Below, piece after piece: positions 18,673 through 27,715 of a DNA stretch of 64,000 bases. The translations under genes and the position numbers were made by a program. The DNA comes from Rhodanobacter sp. Root480 (GTDB lineage Bacteria; Pseudomonadota; Gammaproteobacteria; Xanthomonadales; Rhodanobacteraceae), in the NCBI RefSeq assembly GCF_001426645.1, contig NZ_LMEX01000003.1, positions 35,449 through 99,448 on the forward strand, in the 5' to 3' direction. Numbering within the stretch: position 1 is the first letter of the stretch; each line of letters begins with the position of its first letter. Under the pieces are notes generated by a model. The model had not been told where the DNA came from. It worked only from the letters and a program-made list of their open reading frames with translations, and searched no databases.

Positions 18673-18701
18673 ACCGTACGGCACACCCTGTGGCTTGTCA
18701 A
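18673..18701 (-). promoter_or_regulatory. Sigma-70 promoter of the leu-ilv leader
   Basis: A perfect -35 TTGACA (complement of 18696-18701), a 17-nt spacer and -10 TACGGT (complement of 18673-18678). It lies about 45 nt before the leader ATG. The weak -10 with a perfect -35 is plausible for an amino acid operon. Confidence 0.7.
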
Positions 18702-18746
18702 CACTTACGTTTGTAATTGAACACAACGGATAACGCACGCCACCGT

Positions 18747-18774
18747 ATGGACGTCCAGAAGTCCGGACGTCCAT
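18747..18774. promoter_or_regulatory. Palindrome resembling a tandem met-box array
   Basis: ATGGACGTCC (18747-18756) is the exact inverted partner of GGACGTCCAT (18765-18774). The centre can be read as three adjacent 8-mers, GGACGTCC, AGAAGTCC, GGACGTCC, like the AGACGTCT met boxes bound by MetJ. It lies 63 nt past the thrC stop and 45 nt upstream of the leu promoter -35. A related sequence is at 38034. It may be an operator, an intergenic repeat or the thr operon stop; no T run is present. Confidence 0.4.
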
Positions 18775-18836
18775 CGGCGCAAGGCGTACTTTGCGGGCCA
18801 TCATGGCGATTCAACCATTCGTCGACGTACGGTTGG

Positions 18837-20159
18837 TCAGGCCTTGTGCGCAAGCAGCCAGTCGTGCAGCGCCGCGTCGGTGGCCGCCAACGGCAGCGCG
18901 GTTGCCGGGCGCTGGAGCATCGCCGCCAGTGCCGGTGGCACGTCCAGCGGGTGGCCGAGCAATGGTTCCACCACGCTTTCGAACTTGGCGGCGTGGGCCG
19001 TGGACACCACCGCCCAGCTGGCGCTGTCGCCGGCGGCGCGCAACTGGTCGAGCAGATGCATCGCCGTGGCCGTATGCGGGCAGAACACCTCGCCATGCTG
19101 GCGTGCATGCAGCGCGATGGTTTCGCGGATGGTGGCGTCATCCACGCAGTCGGCCCGCAGCAGGTGGCGCAACACCGACGGATCGGGGTAGGTCCAGCGC
19201 AGCCGCTCGAAATTGCTCGGTGCGCCCACGTCCATCGCGTTGGCCAGCGTCGCCACCGCGTCGCGTGGCGTGTACTCGGCGCCACCGAAATAATCCGCCA
19301 GCGTGGCGTTGGCGTTGCATGCCAGGCGTACTTCGCCAATCGGCAGACCCATCTCGCGCACCCACAGGCAGGCCAGTGCGTTGCCCAGGTTGCCGGTGGG
19401 CACGATGAAGTTCAGCGGCTCGCCGTGCGCATGCCACCAGCGCAGCGCGGTGTACGCGTAATAGCTCATCTGCGGCAGCAGTCGGCCGAGGCTGATGCTG
19501 TTGGCTGACGACATCGGCACCTGCGCCTGCAACGCGGCGTCGTTCAATGCCGCCTTGACCATCCGCTGGCAATCATCGAAACGCCCATCCACCCGCAGCG
19601 CGGTGACGTTGTCGCCGAAGCTGCCCAACTGGTGCGCCTGGCGCGGCGAGACCTTGCCGTCGGGGTAGAGGATCACCACCCGCACGCCGGGCCGCTGGTG
19701 GAAGGCTGCGCCCACCGCGGCGCCGGTGTCGCCGGAGGTGGCCACCAGGATCGTCAACGGCTGGCCGCTCGCCCGCGGCAAGCGCTGCAGGCATGCCGCC
19801 AGGAAGCGGGCGCCGAAATCCTTGAACGCCGAGGTGGGCCCGTGGAACAGCTCCAGCATCAGGCTCTGCGGATGTTGCGGCAGCGGGCGCAGCGGGGCGT
19901 CGAACACGAACGCCTCCGCGCAGATGGCAGCCAGTTCGTCGGCCAGCGGGTCGCCGGCAAAGAACGGCGCCAGCAGCGTGGCGGCGGTGTCGGCGATGCT
20001 GCCGCGCGGGTCGAACGTGGCCGGGTCGATCCTGGGAAGTACCTCGGGCACATACAGGCCGCCATCCGGTGCCAGCCCGGCGGCAATCGCCTGGCTGATC
20101 TCCACCGAGGGGCTGCGTGCGCGGGTGCTTGTGTAGAGCAGGGGTTCGATGCGGCTCAT
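18837..20159 (-). CDS. thrC: Threonine synthase
   Basis: 440-aa PLP enzyme converting O-phosphohomoserine to threonine. The PLP lysine is Lys113 in [13 protein letters not shown]; the phosphate loop region [11 protein letters not shown] and [11 protein letters not shown] are present. It is the last gene of the thr operon and overlaps thrB by 4 nt. Its product is the substrate of IlvA, which ends the neighbouring operon. Confidence 0.97.
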   Translation of the reverse strand: MSRIEPLLYTSTRARSPSVEISQAIAAGLAPDGGLYVPEVLPRIDPATFDPRGSIADTAATLLAPFFAGDPLADELAAICAEAFVFDAPLRPLPQHPQSLMLELFHGPTSAFKDFGARFLAACLQRLPRASGQPLTILVATSGDTGAAVGAAFHQRPGVRVVILYPDGKVSPRQAHQLGSFGDNVTALRVDGRFDDCQRMVKAALNDAALQAQVPMSSANSISLGRLLPQMSYYAYTALRWWHAHGEPLNFIVPTGNLGNALACLWVREMGLPIGEVRLACNANATLADYFGGAEYTPRDAVATLANAMDVGAPSNFERLRWTYPDPSVLRHLLRADCVDDATIRETIALHARQHGEVFCPHTATAMHLLDQLRAAGDSASWAVVSTAHAAKFESVVEPLLGHPLDVPPALAAMLQRPATALPLAATDAALHDWLLAHKA

Positions 20160-21136
20160 GGATTGCCCTCGATGGCGGAAATGACGGCGGCAGCCGGGCC
20201 GTTCACTGGCGACACCAGGGCGTCGCTGTCCAGCCCCGCTTCGGCGAAGGCGGCGTGCATGGCGGCAGCTGCGCTCTCGGCTTCGGCGCGTGATTCATAC
20301 CAGCCGAACACGCTGGGGCCGCCGCCGGAAATGCTGGCGCCCAGCGCGTTGTGATCGAGCGCGGCCTGCTTCACCTTGGCGAAATTGGGTACCAGCGCGG
20401 CGCGGCGCGGTTCGACCAGCACATCCTTCAGGCCTTCGCGCACCAGCGCGGCCTCGCCGCGGTAGCAGCCGGTGAGCAGCAAGGCCAGGTTCGTGCTTTG
20501 CGACACGAACTCGCCCAGCGCGTAATTGCCCGCCAGTGCGGCGCGCGCCTTGCGCGTTTCCAGCACGTAGTGCGGGTGCACCAGCGCGCAATGCCACGCT
20601 GCCGGCACCGGCACGCGCAACAACCGGGTCTTGGTGGCCAGCACCAGGCCGCCCAGCAGCATCGGGCCGAGGTTGTCGCCGTGCTGACTGCCGCTGGCCA
20701 GCGCCTCGCCCTGCAGCGCGAACGGATACAGCGCTTCGTGCGAAAGCGGCTGCGGCAGCAACGCATTGGCGGCCACCAGCGCGGCCACGCAGGAAGCGGC
20801 CGAGCCACCCATGCCCGAGCCCAGCGCGATGCCCTTGTGCAGGGTCAGTTCCAGGCCATGGTCCAACCCCATCGCCTTGTGGAATGCGAGCAGGGCCACG
20901 CCGGCGGTGTTTTTCTGCGGGTCGGTCGGCAGCGCGGTGACGCAACCGCGGATCGCATCGATGCGTACTTCGGGTGCCTCGATGCGCCGCACCTCGGCGC
21001 GGTCACCGGGGCCGGCCAGGCTGTGGCCCAGGATGTCGAAACCCACCGCCACGTTGCCGACGCTGGCATAGGCCACCGCGCAGGCGACGTCTCGGCCGGC
21101 TTCGTTGCGTGCGGGAGCGATGGCGGACGCGTTCAT
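20156..21136 (-). CDS. thrB: Homoserine kinase
   Basis: 326-aa GHMP-family kinase that phosphorylates homoserine. The ATP-binding motif [13 protein letters not shown] lies at about 104-116 and the C-terminal [11 protein letters not shown] motif is present. I use ATG 21136 ([11 protein letters not shown]); the open frame extends into hom but only as overlap. It has ATGA-type 4-nt overlaps with hom and thrC. Confidence 0.96.
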   Translation of the reverse strand: MNASAIAPARNEAGRDVACAVAYASVGNVAVGFDILGHSLAGPGDRAEVRRIEAPEVRIDAIRGCVTALPTDPQKNTAGVALLAFHKAMGLDHGLELTLHKGIALGSGMGGSAASCVAALVAANALLPQPLSHEALYPFALQGEALASGSQHGDNLGPMLLGGLVLATKTRLLRVPVPAAWHCALVHPHYVLETRKARAALAGNYALGEFVSQSTNLALLLTGCYRGEAALVREGLKDVLVEPRRAALVPNFAKVKQAALDHNALGASISGGGPSVFGWYESRAEAESAAAAMHAAFAEAGLDSDALVSPVNGPAAAVISAIEGNP

Positions 21137-22302
21137 GCGCGCACCCCCAGCGATTCGGCAATACGCAGCAAGTCGGTGAATACGCCCGCTGCGGTGACCT
21201 CCGGCCCGGCGCCAGGCCCCTGCACGACCAGCGGGTTGTCGCAGTAACGGCGGGTGGTGAATTGCACGATGTTGTCGGTCAGGCGGGTGTGGGCGAAGGT
21301 GTGATCGGCCGGCAGGACCACCAGTTTCACGCTGGCGTGGCCGTGGCGGTCGAGGCTGGCAACGTGGCGCAGCACGCCACCGCCGGCGCGGGCCGCGGCC
21401 AGCTGGCTGGCCATCGGCGCATCGAGTTCGGGCAGGCGCTGCATGAAGGCCTCGGGCGACAAGGCCGCCAGTTCGGGCGGCACCAGGCTCTGCACGTCGA
21501 CCTCGTCCAGCGACAGCGGCCAGCCGGCCTCGCGCGCCAGGATCACCAGCTTGCGCGCCACGTCCATGCCGGACAGGTCGTTGCGCGGGTCCGGTTCGGT
21601 ATAGCCCAGTGCATGGGCTTCGCGGACCAGGGTGGAAAACGGATGGTTGCCGTCGTGGCGGTTGCACAGCCAGGCCAGCGTGCCGGAGAACATGCCGTCG
21701 ATGGCCAGCAGTTCGTCGCCGGTATCGAGCAGATCGCGCAAGGTCTGCACGATCGGCAGGCCGGCGCAAACGGTGGCTTCGTAGCGGAAACGTGCGCCGC
21801 CGTTGGCGCAGGCGACGCGGATCGCGTGCCAGCGGTCCAGCGGACCACTGCCGGCCAGCTTGTTCGGGGTGACGACGTGGATGCCCGCCGCCAGCCAGTC
21901 GGCGTAGCGCTCGGCTACGGCGTCGTTGGCGCTGCAGTCGATCAGCAGGGCGTGGCGGCCGTCCTCGCCCGTCACATGGGCGGCGAATTCGTCGAGGTTG
22001 CCCGGGCGCCAGATCTGGGCGCGCTCGGCGCCGCTACCGAGGCCGACGCGCAGTTCCGGGTCGTCGCAATCGAGCCACATGCGTTTGCTGGCGGCCACGC
22101 CGCACAGTCGCAGATCAAGCCCGGCATCGCGAGCCAGTCGCGGTTGGGCGGCGCGCAACTGCGCCAGCAGGGCACTGCCGACCCGACCGGGGCCGATCAG
22201 CCCGACAGCCAGTACGCGACGGCGCACGGTCGAGCCGGGCGTGGTCGCGGTCAGCGGCAAGGGCTGCAGTTGATCGACGAGTGGTGGTGCGCAGGTGTTC
22301 AC
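21133..22302 (-). CDS. Homoserine dehydrogenase (stand-alone)
   Basis: 389-aa NAD(P)-dependent enzyme reducing aspartate semialdehyde to homoserine. The Rossmann motif GLIGPGRVG is at 34-42, TPNKLAGSG carries the conserved Asn-Lys, and [23 protein letters not shown] is the family signature region. It lacks the aspartokinase domain fused in E. coli ThrA, and the protein most resembles the C-terminal half of that enzyme. It begins with GTG behind GGAGAGG; that ribosome site is in the 3' arm of a hairpin (22307-22323). Confidence 0.93.
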   Translation of the reverse strand: MNTCAPPLVDQLQPLPLTATTPGSTVRRRVLAVGLIGPGRVGSALLAQLRAAQPRLARDAGLDLRLCGVAASKRMWLDCDDPELRVGLGSGAERAQIWRPGNLDEFAAHVTGEDGRHALLIDCSANDAVAERYADWLAAGIHVVTPNKLAGSGPLDRWHAIRVACANGGARFRYEATVCAGLPIVQTLRDLLDTGDELLAIDGMFSGTLAWLCNRHDGNHPFSTLVREAHALGYTEPDPRNDLSGMDVARKLVILAREAGWPLSLDEVDVQSLVPPELAALSPEAFMQRLPELDAPMASQLAAARAGGGVLRHVASLDRHGHASVKLVVLPADHTFAHTRLTDNIVQFTTRRYCDNPLVVQGPGAGPEVTAAGVFTDLLRIAESLGVRA

Positions 22303-22306
22303 GATT

Positions 22307-22323
22307 GCCTCTCCGGAAGAGGC
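22307..22323 (-). promoter_or_regulatory. Hairpin covering the hom ribosome binding site
   Basis: On the transcript, GCCTCT and AGAGGC pair perfectly around TCCGG; the 3' arm holds most of the GGAGAGG Shine-Dalgarno, 5 nt before the GTG of hom. Formation would block initiation. It is downstream of the Thr/Ile leader peptide, so leader translation could control access. Confidence 0.6.
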
Positions 22324-22395
22324 CCGTGCTCGCTGGCGGTGATCGGTGTGTGCCGGCCCGCATCATCGAGGGCGGGGCCGTTTGCGTCTGTAACT

Positions 22396-22464
22396 CTATG
22401 CGCGCACGGATACCCACCCGAAGCCAGTAATGGTAATCGGGGTAATCGTGGCGGTAATGATCAT
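22396..22464 (-). CDS. thrL: thr operon leader peptide
   Basis: 22-codon frame MIITATITPITIT followed by GFGWVSVRA and a TAG stop. Residues 2-13 are almost all Thr and Ile, the end products of the pathway, exactly as expected of a thr attenuator peptide. It lies 93 nt upstream of hom. The downstream RNA has a GC-rich stem (CGGCCCCGC with GCGGGCCG) but no clear T run. Confidence 0.85.
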   Translation of the reverse strand: MIITATITPITITGFGWVSVRA

Positions 22465-22549
22465 GGCGTCGAACGACGGCGACACGGAGCCGCGATCAGG
22501 CGGCATGGGATGCATGTGTGCTGGCGTGGATGACGGCGACATGAAGTCG

Positions 22550-22579
22550 ACCATAAAGGCGTTGCTGCACTGCAGTCAA
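22550..22579 (-). promoter_or_regulatory. Putative promoter of the thr operon
   Basis: -35 TTGACT (complement of 22574-22579), 18-nt spacer, -10 TATGGT (complement of 22550-22555), with an AT-rich stretch upstream. It is about 85 nt before the thr leader ATG. The design parallels the leu promoter. Confidence 0.55.
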
Positions 22580-22709
22580 CAGATTCATTTGTAACTTTAT
22601 GCGGCGTGCAGGGCGACGCTTCCGGCGTGCTGCACACGCCGTGTGGATGGAATGCGGCGCCGCAATGAGCGCCGCTTGCGCCGTACCGCGCCGATCGGTG
22701 CGCCGCCGA

Positions 22710-24695
22710 TCAGTGCGTCAGGTCGATGGCGTAGGTCGCGGTGCCGTCGCCGTTGTCGCGAAGCACGCTGATGTTCGTCAGTCCTGCTGCACGCGCCACG
22801 GGCAGCTTGCCGCCGGGTGCGCTGAACACCACCGGGCCGCGGGTCTTGAGCGGCGCGAAACGCCAGGTCGCCAGTTCCAGCGCGGCGGCGCCGACGGTCC
22901 CGCGTTGTTCCAGCCACTTGGCCAGGACTTCGCGGTTGCCGTCCGCCACGCTGAGCACGATGCTGCCGCCGTCCAGGCCGGGGAAATGGCCGCCACCGTT
23001 GGCGCGGTAATTGTTGGTGACCACGATGAACGGCTGGGTCGGGCTCACCGGCTTGCCGTGGAGGGTCAGTGAAACGATGCGCTGGCCCACCGGCTTCGAC
23101 ACGTCGATCAGGTAATGAATGCCGCCCTGGATCTGGTCGAAGTTGTAGCCGGTGAAACGCGTGTTGATCAGCGCTTGCTCGCCGGTTTTGGCCGGGTCGA
23201 TCCGGTTGAAGCGCTGGGCGGATTTTTCCAGCCACGCCTTGACCCCGGCGCCGTCGGTTTTCACCGCGGCCAGGGTGTTGGGGTAGAAGTACAGGTCGGC
23301 GGCGCTGCGCAGGGTCAGCGGGCCGGCGGGTACGTCGGTGTAATCGTCGACGCCGCCGAAGCCGGTGCGGAAGGCGGCCGCGGCGGAAAGCACCGGCACC
23401 TTCGCCAGCTCCGGATGCAGTCGCGGCAATTGGTTGCGCACGTAATCGGCCTGTGCCGCATTGACCGGCGCCAGCGCGGTCAGGTTGCCTTCGTCGGCGA
23501 AATAGCTGCTCATGCGCAGCGTGCTTTTGCCGATCGGGGTGTCGATGTAGGCGATGGCGGCTTCATGCGCTTTCTGCACCAGCGGTGCGATGGCGGGATC
23601 GGCGGGCACGCAATCATCCTTCGTCTTGCAGATCGGCCGCACCTCGCTGTGGCTTTCGTCGCGATTGACCACCCAGCGGCCGTCCTTGCGCTCCAGCACC
23701 AGCTGGATCACACCCAGGTCCTTGCCGAAGAAGCCGCCCATCACGGCGGGCACGCCGCGCACCAGGCCGCGTTTCGCGTCGACGTCCTTCATGCCCGCGT
23801 AGCGCGGCCCGGGAAATTCGGTGTGCGAATGGCCCAGCAACAGTGCGTCGATGCCGGGCACGCCGGCCAGGTACCAGCCGGCGTTTTCCATGGTCGGGGT
23901 GTACGGCGCCGTGTTGAGGCCGCCATGCAGGATCGCCACGATCAGGTCGGGATGCTGCGCCTGCAGTTGCGGCAGGTATCTTTTCGCCGCCTCGACCACG
24001 CCACTGACGGTGACCTTGCCGGCCAGGTTCCGCTTGTCCCAGTCCATGATCGGCGGCGGCGTGAAGCCGATGATGCCCACTTTCAACGGCACGCCGAGCT
24101 TGCTGCCGTCGGCGGTATACGCCTCGATGGTCTTGGTCACCACCGTCCACGGCTGGAAGATCGGCTTGCCATCGCGCGCGCTGTATACGTTGGCCAGCAC
24201 CAGCGGAAAGTGCGGCCCCGCGCAGCGGTCGGCGTGGCCGCCGTCGACATTCATCGGCGTGCCGGTGACCTGCGACAGGAAGCCCAGGCCGTAGTTGAAC
24301 TCGTGATTGCCGGCGGTGCCGCCGTCGTAGCCGACCGCGTCCATCGCCCGGTAGATCGCCAGCTCCTGGCCGCAACCCACCGGCTTCACCAACGCCTGGT
24401 AATCGGCCAGCACCGTGCCCTGGATGGTGTCGCCGCTGTCGAACAGGAAGGTGTTGGGAAACTCGTCGCGGGCGTGGCGGATCAGCGTGGCGGTGCGCTC
24501 GTAGCCCAGCGAGTCGTCCGATTTCAGCTTGTAATAGTCGTAGCTGAGTACGTTGGCGTGGACGTCGGTGGTCTCCAGGATCGCCACGCTCGCCCGTGCG
24601 CCTTCCGGCGCCGAAACCAGCCGGGCTGGCTGGCTGGCGCATCCGGCCAGCAGCGCGGTGGCGAAAACAAGCGGAAGCAGCGCGCGGTTCGACAT
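22710..24695 (-). CDS. cpdB: 2',3'-cyclic-nucleotide 2'-phosphodiesterase/3'-nucleotidase (CpdB-like lipoprotein)
   Basis: 661-aa exported metallophosphoesterase that releases phosphate from cyclic nucleotides and 3'-nucleotides. The N-terminus is a lipoprotein signal (LLAGC lipobox). The metallophosphatase motifs are ETTDVHANVL, FDSGDTIQG, GNHEFNYG and LGHSHTEFPG. The C-terminal half is the 5'-nucleotidase-type substrate domain with NNYRANGGGHFPG. I start at ATG 24695, which puts the signal peptide at the N-terminus; an earlier in-frame Met at 24743 would bury it. Divergent from phoA. Confidence 0.93.
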   Translation of the reverse strand: MSNRALLPLVFATALLAGCASQPARLVSAPEGARASVAILETTDVHANVLSYDYYKLKSDDSLGYERTATLIRHARDEFPNTFLFDSGDTIQGTVLADYQALVKPVGCGQELAIYRAMDAVGYDGGTAGNHEFNYGLGFLSQVTGTPMNVDGGHADRCAGPHFPLVLANVYSARDGKPIFQPWTVVTKTIEAYTADGSKLGVPLKVGIIGFTPPPIMDWDKRNLAGKVTVSGVVEAAKRYLPQLQAQHPDLIVAILHGGLNTAPYTPTMENAGWYLAGVPGIDALLLGHSHTEFPGPRYAGMKDVDAKRGLVRGVPAVMGGFFGKDLGVIQLVLERKDGRWVVNRDESHSEVRPICKTKDDCVPADPAIAPLVQKAHEAAIAYIDTPIGKSTLRMSSYFADEGNLTALAPVNAAQADYVRNQLPRLHPELAKVPVLSAAAAFRTGFGGVDDYTDVPAGPLTLRSAADLYFYPNTLAAVKTDGAGVKAWLEKSAQRFNRIDPAKTGEQALINTRFTGYNFDQIQGGIHYLIDVSKPVGQRIVSLTLHGKPVSPTQPFIVVTNNYRANGGGHFPGLDGGSIVLSVADGNREVLAKWLEQRGTVGAAALELATWRFAPLKTRGPVVFSAPGGKLPVARAAGLTNISVLRDNGDGTATYAIDLTH

Positions 24696-24797
24696 GGGGA
24701 AGGTTCCGTGCGCCGTCCGGGCGCAAAGCGGCAGGATAGGCATGCGGCCGCATCGACGCCAATGCTGTCAGTCACGGTCGGCGGTGATCACCCGATT

Positions 24798-24819
24798 TGT
24801 CATGTTCAACGATTATCAT
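24798..24819 (+). promoter_or_regulatory. Possible degenerate Pho-box promoter of phoA
   Basis: TGTCAT at 24798-24803 is followed 10 nt later by a -10-like TATCAT (24814-24819), the spacing seen in PhoB-activated promoters. Another CTGTCA lies at 24765-24770. No canonical -35 is present. The match is weak and rests mainly on the function of the flanking genes. Confidence 0.3.
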
Positions 24820-24859
24820 GCCGCGCTCGCGCCGTCCCGCGCGCCCACCGAGGATCGCC

Positions 24860-26608
24860 ATGCACCATCGCCCAACCATCGCCGGCCGTTTCATCCTCGG
24901 CATCACGCTCTCGCTGCTGGGTGCTTGCGCCAGCGCGCCGTCGACGACGTCCGCACATGCTGCGATCGATGTACCGGCCATCCAGCGGCCGCAGGGCGAG
25001 ACGCCGCAATGGTGGTTCCGCAATGGCGCGGCGCAGGCCGCGCAGGCTTCCGCCCAGGCGCATGCCGATGGCCAGCGGGCGAAGAATGTCATCGTGTTCC
25101 TGGGCGACGGCATGAGCATCCCCACGATCGCGGCCGCGCACGTCATGGCCGGCCAGCGCAAGGGCGTGGATGGCGAAAGCTACCGCCTCAGCTTCGAGAA
25201 GATGCCGTTCAGCGCGTTGTCGCGCACCTACGAAACCGATCAGCAGACCCCCGACTCGGCCGGCACCATGACCGCGATCATGAGCGGCGTAAAGACGCGC
25301 GCCGGCTTCATCGGCGTGTCGCAGGTGCCGAAACGGCAGGACTGCGCCGCCAGCCGCGGGCAGGAACTGGTGAGTACGCTGGAACTGGCGGCCGCCGCAG
25401 GCATGAGCACCGGCGCGGTGAGCACGGCGCGGATCACGCATGCCACACCCGCGGCCACCTATGGGCATCTCCCCGAGCGCAACTGGGAGGTGGACGCGGC
25501 GATGCCGGCCGCGGCACGCGCCGAAGGCTGCAAGGATTTCGCGACGCAGCTGATCGACTTTCCCGCCGCCAACGGACTCACCGTGGCGATGGGCGGCGGG
25601 CGGCGGAATTTTCTGCCCGCCGGCGTAGCCGATCCGGAATACCCGAAGAAAACGGGAGCACGCAGCGATGGCCGCAACCTCATTGATGAATGGACGGCCA
25701 AACACCCCGACGGGAAATACGTCTGGAACACCGCCCAGCTCGATGCGCTGGATCTGGCGCACACGCCACGCCTGCTGGGCCTGTTCGAGCCGTCGCACAT
25801 GCAGTACGAACACGAGCGCTCGAAAGGCCCCGGCGGCGAACCCAGCCTGGCGCAGATGACGCGCAGTGCGATCACCGTGCTCAAGCAGAACCCGAACGGC
25901 TTCTTCCTGATGGTCGAGGGCGGCCGCATCGACCATGCCCTGCATGCGGGCAACGCGTACCGCGCGCTGGATGAAACGATCAGCCTGGCCGACGCGGTGC
26001 AGGCCGCGCTGGACGCCACCGACCCGGCCAATACGCTGATCGTGGTGACCGCCGACCACAGCCATACGTTGACCTTCGCCGGCTACCCGCGCCGTGGCAA
26101 CCCGATCCTGGGCAAGGTGCGCGGCACCACCGACAGTTACGACGAGGAAAGCACGGGCGCTCTGGCGCACGACGCGACCGGCTTGCCGTACACCACGCTG
26201 GGTTTCGCCAACGGCCCCGGCTACACCGGTGCCAGCGACGAGCAGCCCGAGGGGCCGAAACATTTCCCGCACCAGCCGAAACATTTCACGGCGATCAGCA
26301 AGGGGCGGCCTGACCTCACCCACGTCGACACCACCGCTCCGGACTACATGCAGGAGGCGGTGGTGCCGCTGGGCGGTGAAACGCATGGCGGCGAGGACGT
26401 GGCGATTTTCGCCAGCGGTCCCGGCGCGGCGGCGTTCCATGGCGAGCTGGAGCAGAACGCGATCTTCCACATCATCGTGCAGCACGCGCCGCGGATCCGC
26501 GCCGAACTGTGCCGGTTGGGCAGTTGCAATGCTGATGGCGTGCCGGTGGATCGACCCACGCGGCAGGCTTGGCTGCAGCAGCTGGGCGCACCTGCCGCCA
26601 CCCGGTGA
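24860..26608 (+). CDS. phoA: Alkaline phosphatase, PhoA family lipoprotein
   Basis: 582-aa exported phosphomonoesterase. A signal peptide with lipobox LLGAC is followed by the metal site FLGDGMS, the catalytic serine Ser133 (TPDSAGTMTA), EGGRIDHALH and TADHSHT; the late GGETHGGEDVAIFASGP supplies the last zinc ligand. I use ATG 24860 because GAGG precedes it; the open frame begins 63 nt earlier without one. Longer than E. coli PhoA, with an extra C-terminal segment. Its TGA overlaps the GTG of glpQ. Confidence 0.94.
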   Translation: MHHRPTIAGRFILGITLSLLGACASAPSTTSAHAAIDVPAIQRPQGETPQWWFRNGAAQAAQASAQAHADGQRAKNVIVFLGDGMSIPTIAAAHVMAGQRKGVDGESYRLSFEKMPFSALSRTYETDQQTPDSAGTMTAIMSGVKTRAGFIGVSQVPKRQDCAASRGQELVSTLELAAAAGMSTGAVSTARITHATPAATYGHLPERNWEVDAAMPAAARAEGCKDFATQLIDFPAANGLTVAMGGGRRNFLPAGVADPEYPKKTGARSDGRNLIDEWTAKHPDGKYVWNTAQLDALDLAHTPRLLGLFEPSHMQYEHERSKGPGGEPSLAQMTRSAITVLKQNPNGFFLMVEGGRIDHALHAGNAYRALDETISLADAVQAALDATDPANTLIVVTADHSHTLTFAGYPRRGNPILGKVRGTTDSYDEESTGALAHDATGLPYTTLGFANGPGYTGASDEQPEGPKHFPHQPKHFTAISKGRPDLTHVDTTAPDYMQEAVVPLGGETHGGEDVAIFASGPGAAAFHGELEQNAIFHIIVQHAPRIRAELCRLGSCNADGVPVDRPTRQAWLQQLGAPAATR

Positions 26609-27648
26609 CAACGCCGGCGCCGGCGTTGTCGATCGCCGCGCAGGTGCGGGTGATCGCCCATCGCGGCGCCAGCGCATGGCGGCCGGAACACACGCTGGCG
26701 TCGTACGCCAAGGCGATTGTTGACGGCGCCGATTTCATCGAGCCCGATCTGGTGATGACGCGCGACGGCGTCCCGGTGGCGCGCCACGGCAACGAGATCG
26801 GCAGCACCACCGACGTGGCCGATCACCGCGCGTTCGCCCGCCGCCGCACGCGCAAGCGCATCGATGGCGACTTGGTCGAGGGCTGGTTCGTCGAGGATTT
26901 CACCCTGGCCGAGCTGAAACGGTTGCGTGCCCGCGAGCGGCTGCCACCGCTGCGCGGGACGCGCTACGACGGCATGTTCGCGATTCCCACGCTGGAGGAG
27001 ATCATCGATTTCCTGGCGGTCCAGGCGAACCTGCACGGGCGAACCATCGGTCTCATTCCCGAGCTGAAGCACGGCAGCTATTCGCGCGGACTCGGTCTGC
27101 CGATGGAGGATCGCGTGCTGGATATCCTGGCCGCGCACAGCTACACGCGCCATGCGCCGGTGGAGCTGCAGTCCTTCGAGATCGGCAACCTGTTGTACCT
27201 GCGTCGCCGGCTGGGACCGGAACGCGCCAACATCAGCCTGCTGCAATTGATCGATGACGATCATCCGCAACCGGCGGATGTGCTGGCCGCGCATGGCACG
27301 CTGACCTATGCGCAGATGCTCACGCCCGCAGGCCTGCACCGGATCGCCACGTATGCCGATGCGATCGCGCCGCCGACGCGCATGATCATTCCGCTTGGCG
27401 CCGATGGCCGGTTGGCGCATCCGACCACGCTGGTGCGCGACGCGCACGAGGCGGGGCTGCAGGTGCAGCCGTACACGTTTCGCCCGGAAAACATCTTCAT
27501 TGCCGCCGATTTTCACGATGGCGGAGCACCGGAAGCATGCAACGAGGCCGGCTCCATCGCCGAGATCCGCGCCTATCTCGCTACCGGCATCGATGGCTTC
27601 TTCACCGACGATCCCGCGTTGGGGCGCAAGGCACTAGAACAGCGCTGA
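26605..27648 (+). CDS. glpQ: Glycerophosphodiester phosphodiesterase
   Basis: 347-aa GDPD TIM-barrel hydrolase releasing glycerol-3-phosphate from deacylated phospholipids. Catalytic motifs are VIAHRGAS with RPEHT, then FIEPDLVMTRDG with PVARHG; ELKHG and the C-terminal GIDGFFTDDP follow. I chose GTG 26605, which overlaps the phoA stop as GTGA. No classic signal peptide is visible from this start, so periplasmic location is uncertain although related long GlpQ enzymes are exported. Confidence 0.93.
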   Translation: MTTPAPALSIAAQVRVIAHRGASAWRPEHTLASYAKAIVDGADFIEPDLVMTRDGVPVARHGNEIGSTTDVADHRAFARRRTRKRIDGDLVEGWFVEDFTLAELKRLRARERLPPLRGTRYDGMFAIPTLEEIIDFLAVQANLHGRTIGLIPELKHGSYSRGLGLPMEDRVLDILAAHSYTRHAPVELQSFEIGNLLYLRRRLGPERANISLLQLIDDDHPQPADVLAAHGTLTYAQMLTPAGLHRIATYADAIAPPTRMIIPLGADGRLAHPTTLVRDAHEAGLQVQPYTFRPENIFIAADFHDGGAPEACNEAGSIAEIRAYLATGIDGFFTDDPALGRKALEQR

Positions 27649-27715
27649 AACCGCGTGAAATGCGCCAAAAATAGCCTTTGTTATGCTGGCCCATTGTCGC
27701 AAGGGGAAAAGCTCT

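Noticed and set aside
18499-18804. 101-aa open frame upstream of leuA
   Set aside because: Covers the promoter and leader in another frame; the Leu/Ile/Val leader with terminator explains the region better.
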